Assembly: GCF_020520425.1 (NCBI RefSeq)
Contig: NC_079491.1
Location: 99,107,152-99,171,151 of the forward strand
DNA length: 64,000 nt
Reading direction: 5' to 3'
DNA from: Spinacia oleracea
Lineage: Eukaryota > Streptophyta > Magnoliopsida > Caryophyllales > Amaranthaceae
Part shown: positions 10,784-21,735 of the stretch, piece after piece
Layout: each line of letters opens with the position of its first letter
Position numbering within the stretch: position 1 is the first letter of the stretch
Translations under genes and position numbers: made by a program
The notes under the pieces: generated by a model
Told to the model about the DNA's origin: nothing
The model's database searches: none
What the model saw: only the letters and a program-made list of their open reading frames with translations

Positions 10784-13700
10784 CTAACCATTGAGTAAAT
10801 CATCAAAACATTGAGTATGTTTTATGGCCTCTAACCATTTAAAACATTTGAGTCTATATATGGCTTCTAACCATTTTAGGGAATCTGGGTTTCGTCATAG
10901 CTTTCTTTCAGGTCACAAACTCATTAATCTAAATGATAATAGTTTGACTGCAAGTTGTAGGTTTCTTCACTATCTAATAGAAGAATCGCATAGCTTCAGT
11001 GACCTGAACTCCATGATTCTTCACTATCTAATAGAAGAATCTCATAGTTTCAGTGACTTGAACTCTATGCCTACTTGGGTGTAGAACATCAAACAATAGA
11101 ATATCAATAGCCACTTGAAAGTCCTTTGAATATTCTGTTTCTCCTTGAAGCACTTGTGAAGTCTTCTAAGAGATGTCTATTCTTTAAAGCCACTTCTAAA
11201 GTCCTTAAAGAATAAGTTTGGATTTTCTGAAGCACTTCGAAAAGCCTCCGGAATATCCGTTTATGTTTGTTGTTCGCCTCGAAGACTTTCGAGGTCTATT
11301 TTCTCCCACTTGTCATTTTGGAAACGAATCTCCAAAAGGACATTATTTCGAGCAAACAAACATTATGTTCTCAAAAATTCGTGGTAGAAACAATACCCTT
11401 GTGTCTCATTTGAATAAATCACAATGAAACATATATCTAGACATGGGCCTTAGTTTGTTGAATAAAAAACACTAAGCTCCCACCGAGTTTAGCAACTCTT
11501 TAGATATATATTTATGAAAAGATACTCTGAAATTACTTTTCAATAGCTTTGACGAATTTGGTTTAGTTTGGTGGTAGTTGAGCATTTTGTTTTAGAAATT
11601 ATAGGAAAAGTCTTTATGATTCATCATTGATCAAATCAAGTACTAATTGACTTCGATTATTCCAACGTAGATATGCCATATCTTATGGAGCTAGATCGTG
11701 AATTTACAACACACAATCATTGATGATCATTCTTGGCTTAAGTAATCATCAACATGATCTGACCTAGATCTTTATGATTCCTTGCCAAGTGGATTTTATA
11801 CTTCTGAATCTTTGAACTAGCCAAACAGATTCAAACTTATATCACATTGAGTAAATAAACCTATATTCACTCAAATCTGTGTGAAATAATAAAGTCACAA
11901 AAACCTTTCTTTAGCTTTGAACTCTATTGTCTAGGCGTTCTAACAATAGTTCATATCTTTTGTTACTTTCAACAAGTAAGACTAGTTGTCTTAAATGATC
12001 TAGAAATCAATCAATTTTCAAAAGTCCATCAAAATAGAGATTTTGAATGTTAACTTGTTGATATGGTCTAAGCAACAATGCCAAAGATTAGTGGAACTTA
12101 AATCAAGAGATTGATTTGAACCTGGTAAAGTTCTTATTGTTAAAGAGTTGTTTGTTTTAATCAAGCATATTGACTCAACCCGTAATTGAGCATTTCATTC
12201 AAATAAACAAACAAACATTGTTTTTGTTTTTCTTGAATGTGAGTCTTTCTGTGTTTGAAACAGAAATTTAGGTATGCTGAGTATGGAACGAAATAGCCAT
12301 TAAGTTCCAGCCTTTGAAAGGACTTAAAACAAACTAGATGACCCTACAACTAATGTAGCATTGCCATGCTTCATTTCCCACTTGTAGGTCATTAGTGTAT
12401 CCTAGCTTCCATTGTTTGAGTTATTACCGAAGTAAGAACCTCAAGGGGTATATGATACCAAGGAAGTTTGATTGGAAGGTCACTGCTCTTTTAAACATAA
12501 ACTTATAGGTAGAAACGGAATTATAAATTCCTTTCATTTGTTCCTTTGTTTTCCTATTTCTCGTACCCTTTCTAATAGCCTTAAGAATTGAATTCTCTAG
12601 TGTTGACTTTTATACTTTGTTTAGACATGTCCAATGTCACTCCAACAAAGTTCTTACCATTTATGTTGAATATTCTGTTTCAACTAGATGGTCTTACCAG
12701 AAGCTTCTAAAGTTCTCTAAGCATCGATCTATTCGAATGTCTAGGGACTAGACTCATTCGAGAATTAAATGGACAAAGATATTAGGTTGTTAACCATTGG
12801 TAAGGCTGAGCGTTTAAACTCAATGCTTTATGATCTCAAAACTACATTGTATTTTGAATTCACAAGCACCAATCGGTTTTCCATTTGACTTTGATACTCG
12901 AAAACAACCATAAAAGTCGCTAAAAGAAACGTACATTTAAATTGCTCATTTTCTCTCTTTTTCGTGAATCGTTCTTGGATTCACTACCAATCGAGGAAAT
13001 TTACTGTTACCTTTCTAAAAGGATTTATTGCAGTGCAAGATATTTATTTATAAACAATAATTAAAACATTCATTGAAGCATGCAAAGTGTAAACATTTAT
13101 CATGAATAATAACTTGAAAAATGAAAGCAATCATGCAATTGAAACAAGTTATTAGAATTTTATTCGATTTAATTGTTCCTGCAGGTGTGAATAAAATGAT
13201 TCCAAGATCCTAAAACCATCGAAGAATTAAGCACAGTTTGTCGACTCAATTCTAAAACATTTTAGGTAAGCAAAAGCCTTTTGCTAATAGTCTAGAAACT
13301 ACTCTTGGTTGATAGGTACGTCTAAGAACTTATTAGGTAAACCTATCAATTTTGCCACGACATAAAAGGACTTCTTACTTATATCGTTGAGTTTCACCAA
13401 AACTAACATGTACTCACAATTATTTGTGTACCTTACCCCTTTAGTATCGACAAGTAACACCTCGCTATGGCCGAAAACTATTACTAAGATCGATGTAAAG
13501 GATATCCAAGTAAGTGTTATTTTGGCATGGCACCTTTTAACTCAATTTTTACGTTTGGAACTTAAGGCTCTTACTATGTTGGTTAGATTTTAAGTGAACT
13601 AAAATCCTTAATCATGCAACATAATCAAGCTTTGATCTCATGCATATTTAAGACATATTTAAAGCAATAAATAACTTAAAGCATGCATAAGATAAATGTG

Positions 13701-14520
13701 ATCTAGTATGGCCCGACTTCCTCTTGAAGCTTCAACTTTAAAGTCCGTCTCGAAAATGGAAACTTCGTCTTGAATTTCACCGTGGGAGGCGCCATTTTCT
13801 CCAAATAGGATAAGCTATAATTAAAACTAATTACAACTATTTGATGGTACGCAGACCACATTTGAATTGAAAAACAATTTTGGTACTTTAGACCAATTAC
13901 ATTCAAATTAATGGTACGCAGACCATATTTTCTATCCTATTTGGGCCATACTAGTAACTTCATAACCTGCAAAACAGTACATATACAATATATACCATTC
14001 ACCCATTCATTATCATGAATGGCCCACATAGCTGGTTAGTAAAACACGTTATGCATCACATAAATATTTGCAGCAATTAATCAAGGGCACCAATAATCTA
14101 CCAATTTTTCAGTCCTTATTAATTCTAATCAAGTTGTTTTAACCTTAAGGATTTGTAGACCTAATCAAGAGTTTATGACTAAAAGAGCTCCCACTTAAAC
14201 CAATAAATTCATATGCTTTACTAATTTTAAACATAAAAATGTATTTCTAGTCTAACCGGAAACATACAAATTTAATTAAAATTTAAAGCTCATATAAATT
14301 TATAATTGAATCCACATATTTAATTTATTTTCAGTCGTATTTAATTTAATTCATGATTTTAATTTTATTAAAATAATTAGAATAAATGAAATTTATTATA
14401 ATTATAATATTCAAAATTAAAATCCAAGAAAACAATTTAAATTATTAATTTGAAAATTAATTAAAATTACATAAACTGAAAATTTCAAATTAAAATTTTA
14501 AAACGATCTAATCGTAACAC
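10784..14520 (-). other. Non-coding interior of the copia-type element
   Basis: AT-rich, no conserved frame on either strand. A 54-bp tandem duplication starts at 10963 and 11017 (TTCTTCACTATCTAATAGAA..). A series of CTT-GAAG-CAC-TT phrases lies at 11100-11290. I see no gag, protease, integrase or RT motif, including frameshifted ones. Confidence 0.7.
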
Positions 14521-15050
14521 AAGGTACGCAATATCACCACGCAACGCACATCCATAGGACACACGCACGCAGCCATCGCTGGCCATGTGCGCGCAGCCTA
14601 TGTGCTGCGTCGCATTCATCGCTGCACACCATCGCAAGGTGCCTCGAGGTTTGTTGGCCTCTGGCTCGCTGCGTGCGCCTGCCCTCGACGCACGCGAGCT
14701 TGCGCTCGCTGCTCGAGGCAGTGCTCGCAGCTTGCGACCAAACGCTCGCTTCGCACGTGCATTCGTCGCTGGGCGTAGCGCTCGTCGCACTCGAGCTTGC
14801 GCTCGCTGCGCGCGAGGCTTCGCACGTTGTGCGAGGCAGTTGCGTCGTGGCGCAGCTCGCCTGCTGCCCACACGCGACTGTCGCTGCCTTGCTCTCGCCC
14901 TTGCCCACTCGCCCATCGCTCATAGCACACGACACAAGGCAGGGGTGCTGCCTTGTGCTCGTGCACCATAGCATTGCTCGCTGCATTCGTACCGCATGGG
15001 CGACGAGCTCCCTTGTTCGCCGTCGCATGCCCGCACTATACAACACCCCT
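14521..15050. other. GC-rich CGCTCGC-repeat island in the copia-type element
   Basis: About 530 bp of GC-rich sequence with repeated GCTCGC/GCGAGC and CGCACG words, sharply bounded by AT-rich DNA. It stays open in four or more frames at once because stop codons are rare in such composition; none of the frames looks like a protein. A smaller island of similar composition is in each LTR (10600-10783; 16340-16560). Confidence 0.6.
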
Positions 15051-15829
15051 TAAGGGTAACACGTAGCGTCCATTGCTTTGTGCGTGCAAGTTATATGAGC
15101 GAATCGCATAAAAATTAAAAATTTTATTTTCAAAATTAATGACAAATTAATAAATCATATTAATTTCATAATTTTAGGGTGAAAAATCGAAAATTTATTA
15201 ATTAATTAATTTCCGATTCCATGGATTCAAGTCTAGGTCATAAAAATTTAAAATTTAACATAAATTTACAATTTTTATGGTGGTTTTTAATCATAGGTAT
15301 CTAATTAAATTATTAATTAATTATGAAAATCAGATCAATTCTAAATTATTCAAATTTTCAACAAATTAATTATAATTACAAATTAGATTGCATAATTAAC
15401 AAGGCTAGGCATTCAAACTTGTTAAACATATACAGTAGGTCAATCAAAAATTCAAGATTTATCAACAAGAATCGCAAATATTAATTTAACATCTTAAATT
15501 TACAAAGTTTTACGTTCGAAAAACTAAAACCTCCGAAAAGTCATAGTTAGGCTTCGAATTTGAGAATTCTGGGTTCGGCCGAAAAATGCTGTTTTTGTCA
15601 AAATTTTAGAATGTCTTTTACATGCGGAATTGACACAAAAATCACTCGATTTGGATGAGTAACGAAGAAACTGCCAAAAAACTGCGTACATATAATTAAA
15701 TAAATGCAATTTGCAATTAATTAACAATTACGAAAATTAATCACCCCTTTTAATTCTTGCAAATTTGTAATATTTAACCATGGTTATGCAATTTAGATTA
15801 TGAAAATAATAAGAGGCTCGTGATACCAC
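15051..15829 (-). other. AT-rich leader of the copia-type element, with PBS
   Basis: Non-coding leader downstream of the 5' LTR in element orientation. Minus-strand TGGTATCACGAGCC at 15828-15815 is the primer-binding site, resembling the complement of initiator tRNA-Met (TGGTATCA core). Confidence 0.65.
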
Positions 15830-16174
15830 TGATAGGTTATGATACATATGACAAAACATAAATCATGCGGAAAAACCTTAATGGCAGGAAACATATTATT
15901 TACACATAATCATTTAGCATAATTTAGGAGCATACACTTTGTAGCGTGCCCTCCCTAGCTGCGCCCGAACCGAACAAGAACAAGTCTTTAGGACTTCAAA
16001 TGTCGTCCCTCCGTAGATAGTCCACAGTACGTCCGGATCCGCCTCAAGTTAGACCAACTAGAATCGCCCTTAAGGTTACTAGGAAATTCGGTTAAGTGTT
16101 TGGCTTATTTTTCTTTCAAAACTTACCCTTAGAATACTTCAATCCCATGTGTATAAATTATGACCCTAGGCCTT

Positions 16175-16182
16175 TATTTATA
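16175..16182 (-). promoter_or_regulatory. TATA box of right copia-type LTR
   Basis: Minus strand TATAAATA within CTATAAATAAAGG. Confidence 0.5.
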
Positions 16183-16574
16183 GAGGTTTGGAAAGGGAAT
16201 TGGAATCCTAGTAGGATACGATTTAATTAAACTTAGAATCTTACAAGGACTCTAATTAATTAAATAATCCTTTTAGAAACAGGAATTTAATCATACACCA
16301 AATCCTAATAGATTTAGGAATTGTGCATGGACACAAACACACACACGCACGGAGCCACGAGGGCGTCCGCACGCGTGCGCTCGGCCCACGCAGCCCACGC
16401 TACGCAACCTCGCCTTGGCGCGCTGGGCCTGCCTTGCGGTGGGCCTGGCGCTGCCTTGGGCTGGGCGTTGGCGCGCGTCTTGCTTGCTGGGCGATGGCCT
16501 GGCTTCGTGCTGGGCGATGGCCTGGCTTCGTGCTGGGCCTTGGTCTGGCAGGCCTCGTCCGATGCTTATTCGTA

Positions 16575-16858
16575 CGATACGCTTCCGATTAAATTCCCGG
16601 TTCCGGAATTCATTTCCGATACGAACAATATTTAATATTTCCGATTCCGGAATTAATTTTCCGATTCCGATAATATTTCCGATTCTGACAATATTTCCGT
16701 TTCCGGCAATATTTCCCATTCAGGCAATATTTCCATTTCCAATAATATTTTCCTATACGTACCATGTTTCCGTTTCCGGCAACATCTACGACTTGGATAA
16801 TATTTATATTTCCGATACGATCCATATTTCCGTTTCCGGCAATATCATCGTTTCCGGA
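16575..16858. repeat. Degenerate AATATTTCCG tandem array in LTR U3
   Basis: Repeated units of roughly 18-20 bp with the core ATATTTCCGTTTCCGGCA, diverged from each other. Lies in the U3 part upstream of the minus-strand TATA box, a usual place for enhancer-like repeats. Confidence 0.6.
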
Positions 16859-17167
16859 GTATTCACTTGCTTGTGACGATCTCAGCTCCCACTGAAACCA
16901 AGATCCGTCGGTTCCGAATATCCATAGATAGAGTATTTAATGCCATTAAATACTTGATCCGTTTACGTACTATTTGTGTGACCCTACGGGTTCAGTCAAG
17001 AGTAAGCTGTGGATTAATATCATTAATTCCACTTAAACTGAAGCGGCCTCTAGCTAGGCATTCAGCTCACTTGATCTCACTGATATTAACTTGTTAATTA
17101 ATACTGAACCGCATTTATTAGACTTATCATTGAATGCATACTTGGACCAAGGGCATTATTTCCTTCA

Positions 17168-19091
17168 TCTTCACCTTCCTATCAATCTCCAAATCACACT
17201 TAAGAACACAAGGATTGTTAGAAGCATTAGCACAAGAATGATGGTGCTCAACACAAGCAAGAGTGTCAACTTTCATACAACTTCTCATCTTAGAGCAACA
17301 ATGATCATTAATAGCAAGCTTGAAAATAGCTTTGGCGTCTCCCGCCTTCAAAGTGATAAGGCCACCTTGAACATCGATGAGAGCACCCGCCGTAGCCAAG
17401 AATGGCCTCCCTAAAATAATAGGGGTATGGGCGTCTTCATCGATATCCAAGACAATGAAGTCAACAAGAAAAGTCAACTTCCCTATCACAAGGGGAACAT
17501 CATCAACTCTACCCAATGGAAACATAACCGAGCGATCGGCTAATTGCAAGGACATAGGGGTAGGGGTGAGATTGCCAAGACTAAGTTTCTTATAGATTTT
17601 GAACGGCAAAATACTTACACTCGCCCCCAAATCACATAGAGCGTTGTCAAACCTAAGCTCTTGGATGCTACGAGGAATCGAGAAGCTCCCGGGATCCTTG
17701 AGCTTTGGGGGGAAAGGGCTCGAAATCAAAGCACTACAATGCTCCGTTAGGTGCATGGTTTCATTAGTGCCACAAGTCCTTTTGCCGCTCAAAATGTCTC
17801 TCATAAACCGAGAATAATGTCGCATTTGCTTGAGCGCCTCGGTGAAAGACAATGACACATATAGCTTGCTAATGGTTTCCCAAAACTTATGAAATTGATC
17901 ATCAAGCTTTTTATCGGCAAATCTTTGAGGGTAGGGGGGAGGAGGAATTGGGAGAGGAGGAAGAGTGGTCTCCTTCGACTTAACACCATCTCTCACGTTG
18001 TCGACATGAGACTCCTCTTCCGCCTTATCACAGTCCGGAGACTCATTCCCCGTAGAATCCTTACCCCTAGAGCAAGATGCATCAACTAGCTTAGTATCAT
18101 CATCTAGAATCATCCCACCCCGAGTCACAACCGAATACATTTGTTTAGGTGCTTGACCTTGGGGTGGGAGGCTAGTGTGCACTTGTTGCTCTTTGATGGT
18201 GTTAGCTAGTTGTGCTAGTTGGGTCTCAATCATCTTCAAGTGAGTGTTGGATTGCTTGAATCCATCCTCAAACTCGACATTCTTCTTGGCTTGCGCCCCC
18301 ACAAACGACTCCATGAGAGCCTCAAGATTAGACTTGAGAGGCGGGAGTGGTGGAGGTGCATTGCAATAACCACTAAGGTTTGGTTGATATTGGTTGCCAA
18401 AGCTCCTCGGTCCATTGAATCCAGGAGGTGTAAATTGAGACACACCATATGGACCTCCCGAGTTAAAAGGATAACCCCCACTAGAGGCACCCCTAAATTT
18501 CCCATAAGAGTAGTTATAACCCCCTCCACCTTGATGGTTGGGATTATAACTACCTTGATTGTATTGGCCTTGATTGCCAAAGCCTTGAGGTTGACCATAG
18601 GGCGCTTGGCCTTGATAGCCTTGTGCTCTATAGCCACCTCGATTTTGGCTATCATACCCACTTCCTTGGCCATAACCTTGGTGGGAACCATACATAGGGG
18701 GCCCTCTAGGTTGCCTAGCAAAATTTTGATTGTTGGGGTTATCATTTCTAGACCTCTCATTCAAGGCATGAGCATATTCCATATCAAAATCACCTTCATA
18801 CGAAGGGCCATAATCCACAAAAGACACATTATGAACCAAGGGACATGCATTGGGGAAGTGACCATAATCTTGGCAATTATCACAAAAAGAAGTGCCCGGA
18901 GGCATTGTGTCATAGGAACTCACCTTTCTCTTCACCTTAGTGAGAAGAGTGGCCGAAGGTGGTGGAATTGTAGATGGTGATGGTGGTTGGCTTGTTGCTT
19001 TTCCCGCAAATGGAGATGGTGGTTGGCTTGGCATGCTTTCAAGTTTCTCCAACCTCGAGCTCAGCTTCTCAATGATCCTAGCTTGCTCCAT
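17168..19091 (-). pseudogene. Athila nucleocapsid and protease part of gag-pro
   Basis: Continuous minus-strand frame of about 640 codons from 19091. It has a short coiled-coil-like start (KLSSRLEKL), then a CCHC zinc knuckle CDNCQDYGHFPNAC (C-x2-C-x4-H-x4-C), a long Gly/Gln/Tyr-rich linker, then a retropepsin-type protease with active-site DLGASVSIL and a downstream ILGRPFLATAG flap/hydrophobic segment. DLGAS at this site is usual in Athila. Role: capsid RNA binding and polyprotein cleavage. The frame is cut by the copia-type element at 17168-17172 and resumes at 10079. The upstream gag is in the same frame but separated by a TAA at 19095-19097. Confidence 0.82.
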
Positions 19092-19094
19092 AGC

Positions 19095-19907
19095 TTAAAC
19101 CGATCCTTTACCATCATCATTCCTTCCCTTTCCATCATAGTCCCTTGCACCAACATGCCAAGCTTGATAAATTTGGACAACGTCCTCAATTATCTCTTTA
19201 ATTTGAACCTCGGTTTTGTTCATGATGGGACCTCCCGCGCCCGCATCTAGACTTGTCTTTGAACTTGGGCTCAACCCCAAGTAGAAGGTTTGAAGTAACA
19301 ACCACTTAGGGATCCCATGATGAGGGCATTCCCTTTGGTACTCCTTAAAACGATCCCAAGCTTCAAAAAGTGACTCGTCTCGCCTTTGCTCAAAGGATTG
19401 AATTTTGTGGCGATATTCCGCTGTCTTACCATGCGAGTAAAACTTGCTCAAGAAAGCACTAGTCACCTCGTTCCAAGTGCGAAGTGAGTTGGGCTTGACC
19501 TCCTTGTCAAGTCAATCAATAGCTCGCCCAAGTAGTGAGAAACGAAACAAGGTCAACCTCACGTAGTCCGATTTGACACCATTGTGCTTGATTGTGTCAC
19601 AATAGTGCTCGAATTATTTGAGGTGTTCGTGAGGTGACTCGTTGCTTTTCCCACAAAAGGGGTGGCTTTGGACCAAGTTGATCAAGGCGGGCTTGATCTC
19701 AAAGTTGTTGGCACTCCTTGTGGTGGCTTGAATACCGCATGTTGCTTCAAATGCCCCCGGTATTCCCAAGTTTTTAACCGGGAGCGCCATATTCTCAAAA
19801 GCTTTCTCACTCTCTTGTTGTTCCTCACCAACACTCAAGGTTTCGAACCGATTGTGGCTTGATGAGCTAGACCGAACACGCCTTAGTCTCCTAAGTGTCC
19901 TCTCCAA
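19095..19907 (-). pseudogene. Athila gag capsid region with in-frame stops
   Basis: Same minus-strand frame as the zinc-knuckle segment. The N-terminal part (19907-19617) is Ser/Arg-rich; the middle matches the retrotransposon gag domain, with WDRFKEYQRECPHHG and FYLGLSPSSK hallmarks (19095-19466). Three in-frame stops are visible: TAA at 19614-19616, TGA at 19512-19514 (probably a former Trp) and TAA at 19095-19097. The first codons are uncertain because no ATG is near 19907. Function in an intact copy would be assembly of virus-like particles in the cytoplasm. Confidence 0.72.
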
Positions 19908-20097
19908 TTAAAGGTCAAGAGGATGGAGGGTCCTTTGACGAGCACGGCCCCTAACAAGCATACAAACTCAAGAAAACCGTGAGTAATGCCAAGGAAAAGA
20001 AAGCTAAGCAAAATTGTAATGTTTTTGTATTTTCTAATGATAAACTAGTCTCAACTAACTCAATAACAACGACCGTTCCCCGGCAACGGCACCATTT
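19908..20097 (-). other. Athila leader and tRNA-Asp-type primer-binding site
   Basis: The plus strand at 20077-20094 reads TCCCCGGCAACGGCACCA, so the minus strand gives TGGTGCCGTTGCCGGGGA just inside the LTR. It differs by one base from the complement of the tRNA-Asp 3' end, the primer typical of Athila. It fixes the element orientation as minus. Confidence 0.8.
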
Positions 20098-21735
20098 TGA
20101 TAGGGTGTTTTTCCGTCGTTGAATAGAACAACACCTCACCAAACAAAATTTTTAAAACCGCTAGACTAACCGGCTATATGAACTATAGCGGCAAGTATAG
20201 GGATTGTCCCATAGAAACGGTGGTTATCGAGTTTGGATGTCAAGCTAGTTCGAACAAGAATTTGGTTTGAATTATCACTAAGAAACTAAAACTAACAATT
20301 ATGCGAAGTTGAATCAAGAAAAGGAAACGTTAGGGAGTTGGGGATAGGCTAGGGAAATCGGGGGAAATGAACTAAACTATCTAGCAATGGCGATCATGCA
20401 ACGACTTGGCAAATAGGCAAATAGCATCAAATGACGTGCTCGCCACCTCTCGGATGGAGCACGCGAAGCAACCTAGCCTAAGGAAGAGCTTTCGCCTAAT
20501 CCTAGACTAAATTAACTTGCATACATAGGCACAACTACTTGCTTACACAAGATAGGCTCACAATCTCTTGCCAAACCTAACCTATGCTTCCAATTGAATC
20601 TAATCGAATAGCATTTGCAACTACCACTCAATTAAGCATGGATATCCTATCACCAAATCATATTTAATCACATTAATCAATCAACAATCAATCATCAATT
20701 TCCCCTAATTAAGCCCCTAGATTCTCCCCTTTCCCTAACCTAATTCTACTCACTAATCATTCTAAAAATCAAGATATCCATTAGTTCTAGGTTAGCAAGC
20801 ATGAAATTGCAAGATTAGAAAGAGAGAATCAAAGAGTAGAACAATCAATTGAACAATCAACTAGAGAATTAAGAATCAAAGTAACTAAAGTAAACACAAG
20901 AAGAATTAAAGGAATTAAAGAGCAATCAACAATCACAACAAAAGCAAGAAGTAAGAAATTGAATTGAATTGCAAGAAATTAGAAGAAGAGTTTAAGAAAT
21001 TACAACTTGATGCTTCAATGGAGGAGAGTTTCTCTCTCTAGAAATTGCTGAAAATATATTTTGGGATTCTAAACTGTTAAACTAAAATTCTACAAAATAA
21101 AATAAAAGAAAATTCTATTTATAAGTTTCCCCAAATAGAAGCCGAAATTCGAAAATAAGCAGCCCGCGCAGCCATTCGGTCGCACATACCCTCTGTGCGA
21201 CCAAACATAAGAAACCCATTCGAGCAAACATTAAGCCCTGTGCGAGCAAACACAGCGAAGAACAATTCCTTCTTCATGTGCGACCGAACGAGAAACCCTG
21301 TTCGGTCGAATGGTGTTTTCTTGGCTCATGTCTCCTTTGCAGTTTGATTCGGTCGAATAGAAAGACCTGTGTGGGCGCACAACTTTTGTGCGGTCGAACA
21401 CCATAACCTGTGCGGTCGTTTACCAATTTTGTGGCATTCTGTCTCTAAAAATCCATTTGTGCGACCGAACAAGAAGGGACGTTCGGTCGCACAAAACTGA
21501 AGATTCCTTGATGCCATCAACCCTCCTCCGTTCGGGCGCACAAGCAACAACTCGATCGCACAAGCCCTGTTTTGGCTCAATTCTACTTGTTTTCCATCAC
21601 TTTTCATCATAATCACCTATAAAGCACAAGATGGAAAGAAACTTATAAAAGTCACACAAAAACCTATAAAAACTATAAAAAAGCATAACAAACTAACATG
21701 AAATCCTATCCTAGGAGCGACATAAATGTCGCTCA
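20098..21735 (-). repeat. Athila 5' LTR (right copy, shared by a second internal region)
   Basis: 1638 bp, paired with 2845-4491. Minus-strand TATA box at 21116-21123. To its right the sequence is not unrelated flank but another Athila 3' internal region (21736-24434), so this LTR is bordered on both sides by Athila interiors. Confidence 0.8.
21116..21123 (-). promoter_or_regulatory. TATA box of right Athila LTR
   Basis: Minus strand TATAAATA, matching the left LTR at 3871-3878. Confidence 0.55.

Larger units (their letters stand above)
10080..17167 (-). mobile_element. Ty1-copia-type non-autonomous element (LARD-like), TSD TCTTC
   Basis: 7088 bp inserted in the Athila gag-pro frame, with the 5-bp duplication TCTTC at 10075-10079 and 17168-17172. 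The right LTR (15830-17167, TGATAGG..CCTTCA) is complete; the left (10080-10783) keeps only the part nearest the outer end. Inside the right LTR lies a PBS matching initiator tRNA-Met, so the element reads on the minus strand. The 5-kb interior has no gag or pol frame. This is the structure of a large retrotransposon derivative that depends on another element's proteins. Confidence 0.8.
15830..17167 (-). repeat. Complete LTR of the copia-type element (right, 5')
   Basis: 1338 bp, TG..CA on the plus strand. Contains a minus-strand TATA box at 16175-16182, a GC-rich patch (16340-16560), and a degenerate tandem array of AATATTTCCGTTTCCGGC-like units (about 16575-16858). Confidence 0.82.
2845..21735 (-). 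mobile_element. Athila-type Ty3/gypsy element, two LTRs, gag-pro and ORF1 only
   Basis: Minus-strand element: 5' LTR 20098-21735, tRNA-Asp-type PBS 20077-20094, gag-protease 19907 to 9787 (split by a copia-type insertion at 10080-17167), ORF1 8543-6754, PPT at about 4492-4516, 3' LTR 2845-4491. Without the insertion it is about 11.8 kb. The PBS, zinc knuckle, DLGAS protease and ORF1 all fit Athila. Reverse transcriptase, RNase H and integrase are absent between protease and the pol-end marker at 9630-9806, so it cannot move alone. The coding frames carry stops and frameshifts. Left flank 2840-2844 (GTTAT) is the expected 5-bp target duplication; the other copy is not in the window. Confidence 0.82.

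Noticed and set aside
10581..10798. Frames in the copia-type LTR (also 16321-16719)
   Set aside because: Lie in the GC-rich part of an LTR, present in both LTRs with indels, not conserved as protein.
14485..15053. Several overlapping frames of 120-170 codons on both strands
   Set aside because: GC-rich repeat DNA with few stops; Ala/Arg/Cys-rich translations in every frame, none resembling a protein.
18219..18980. 253-codon plus-strand frame
   Set aside because: Antisense shadow of the Gly/Tyr-rich linker of Athila gag-pro.
20077..20094. tRNA gene fragment
   Set aside because: Only 18 bases matching a tRNA 3' end directly beside an LTR; it is a primer-binding site. Same for 15815-15828.
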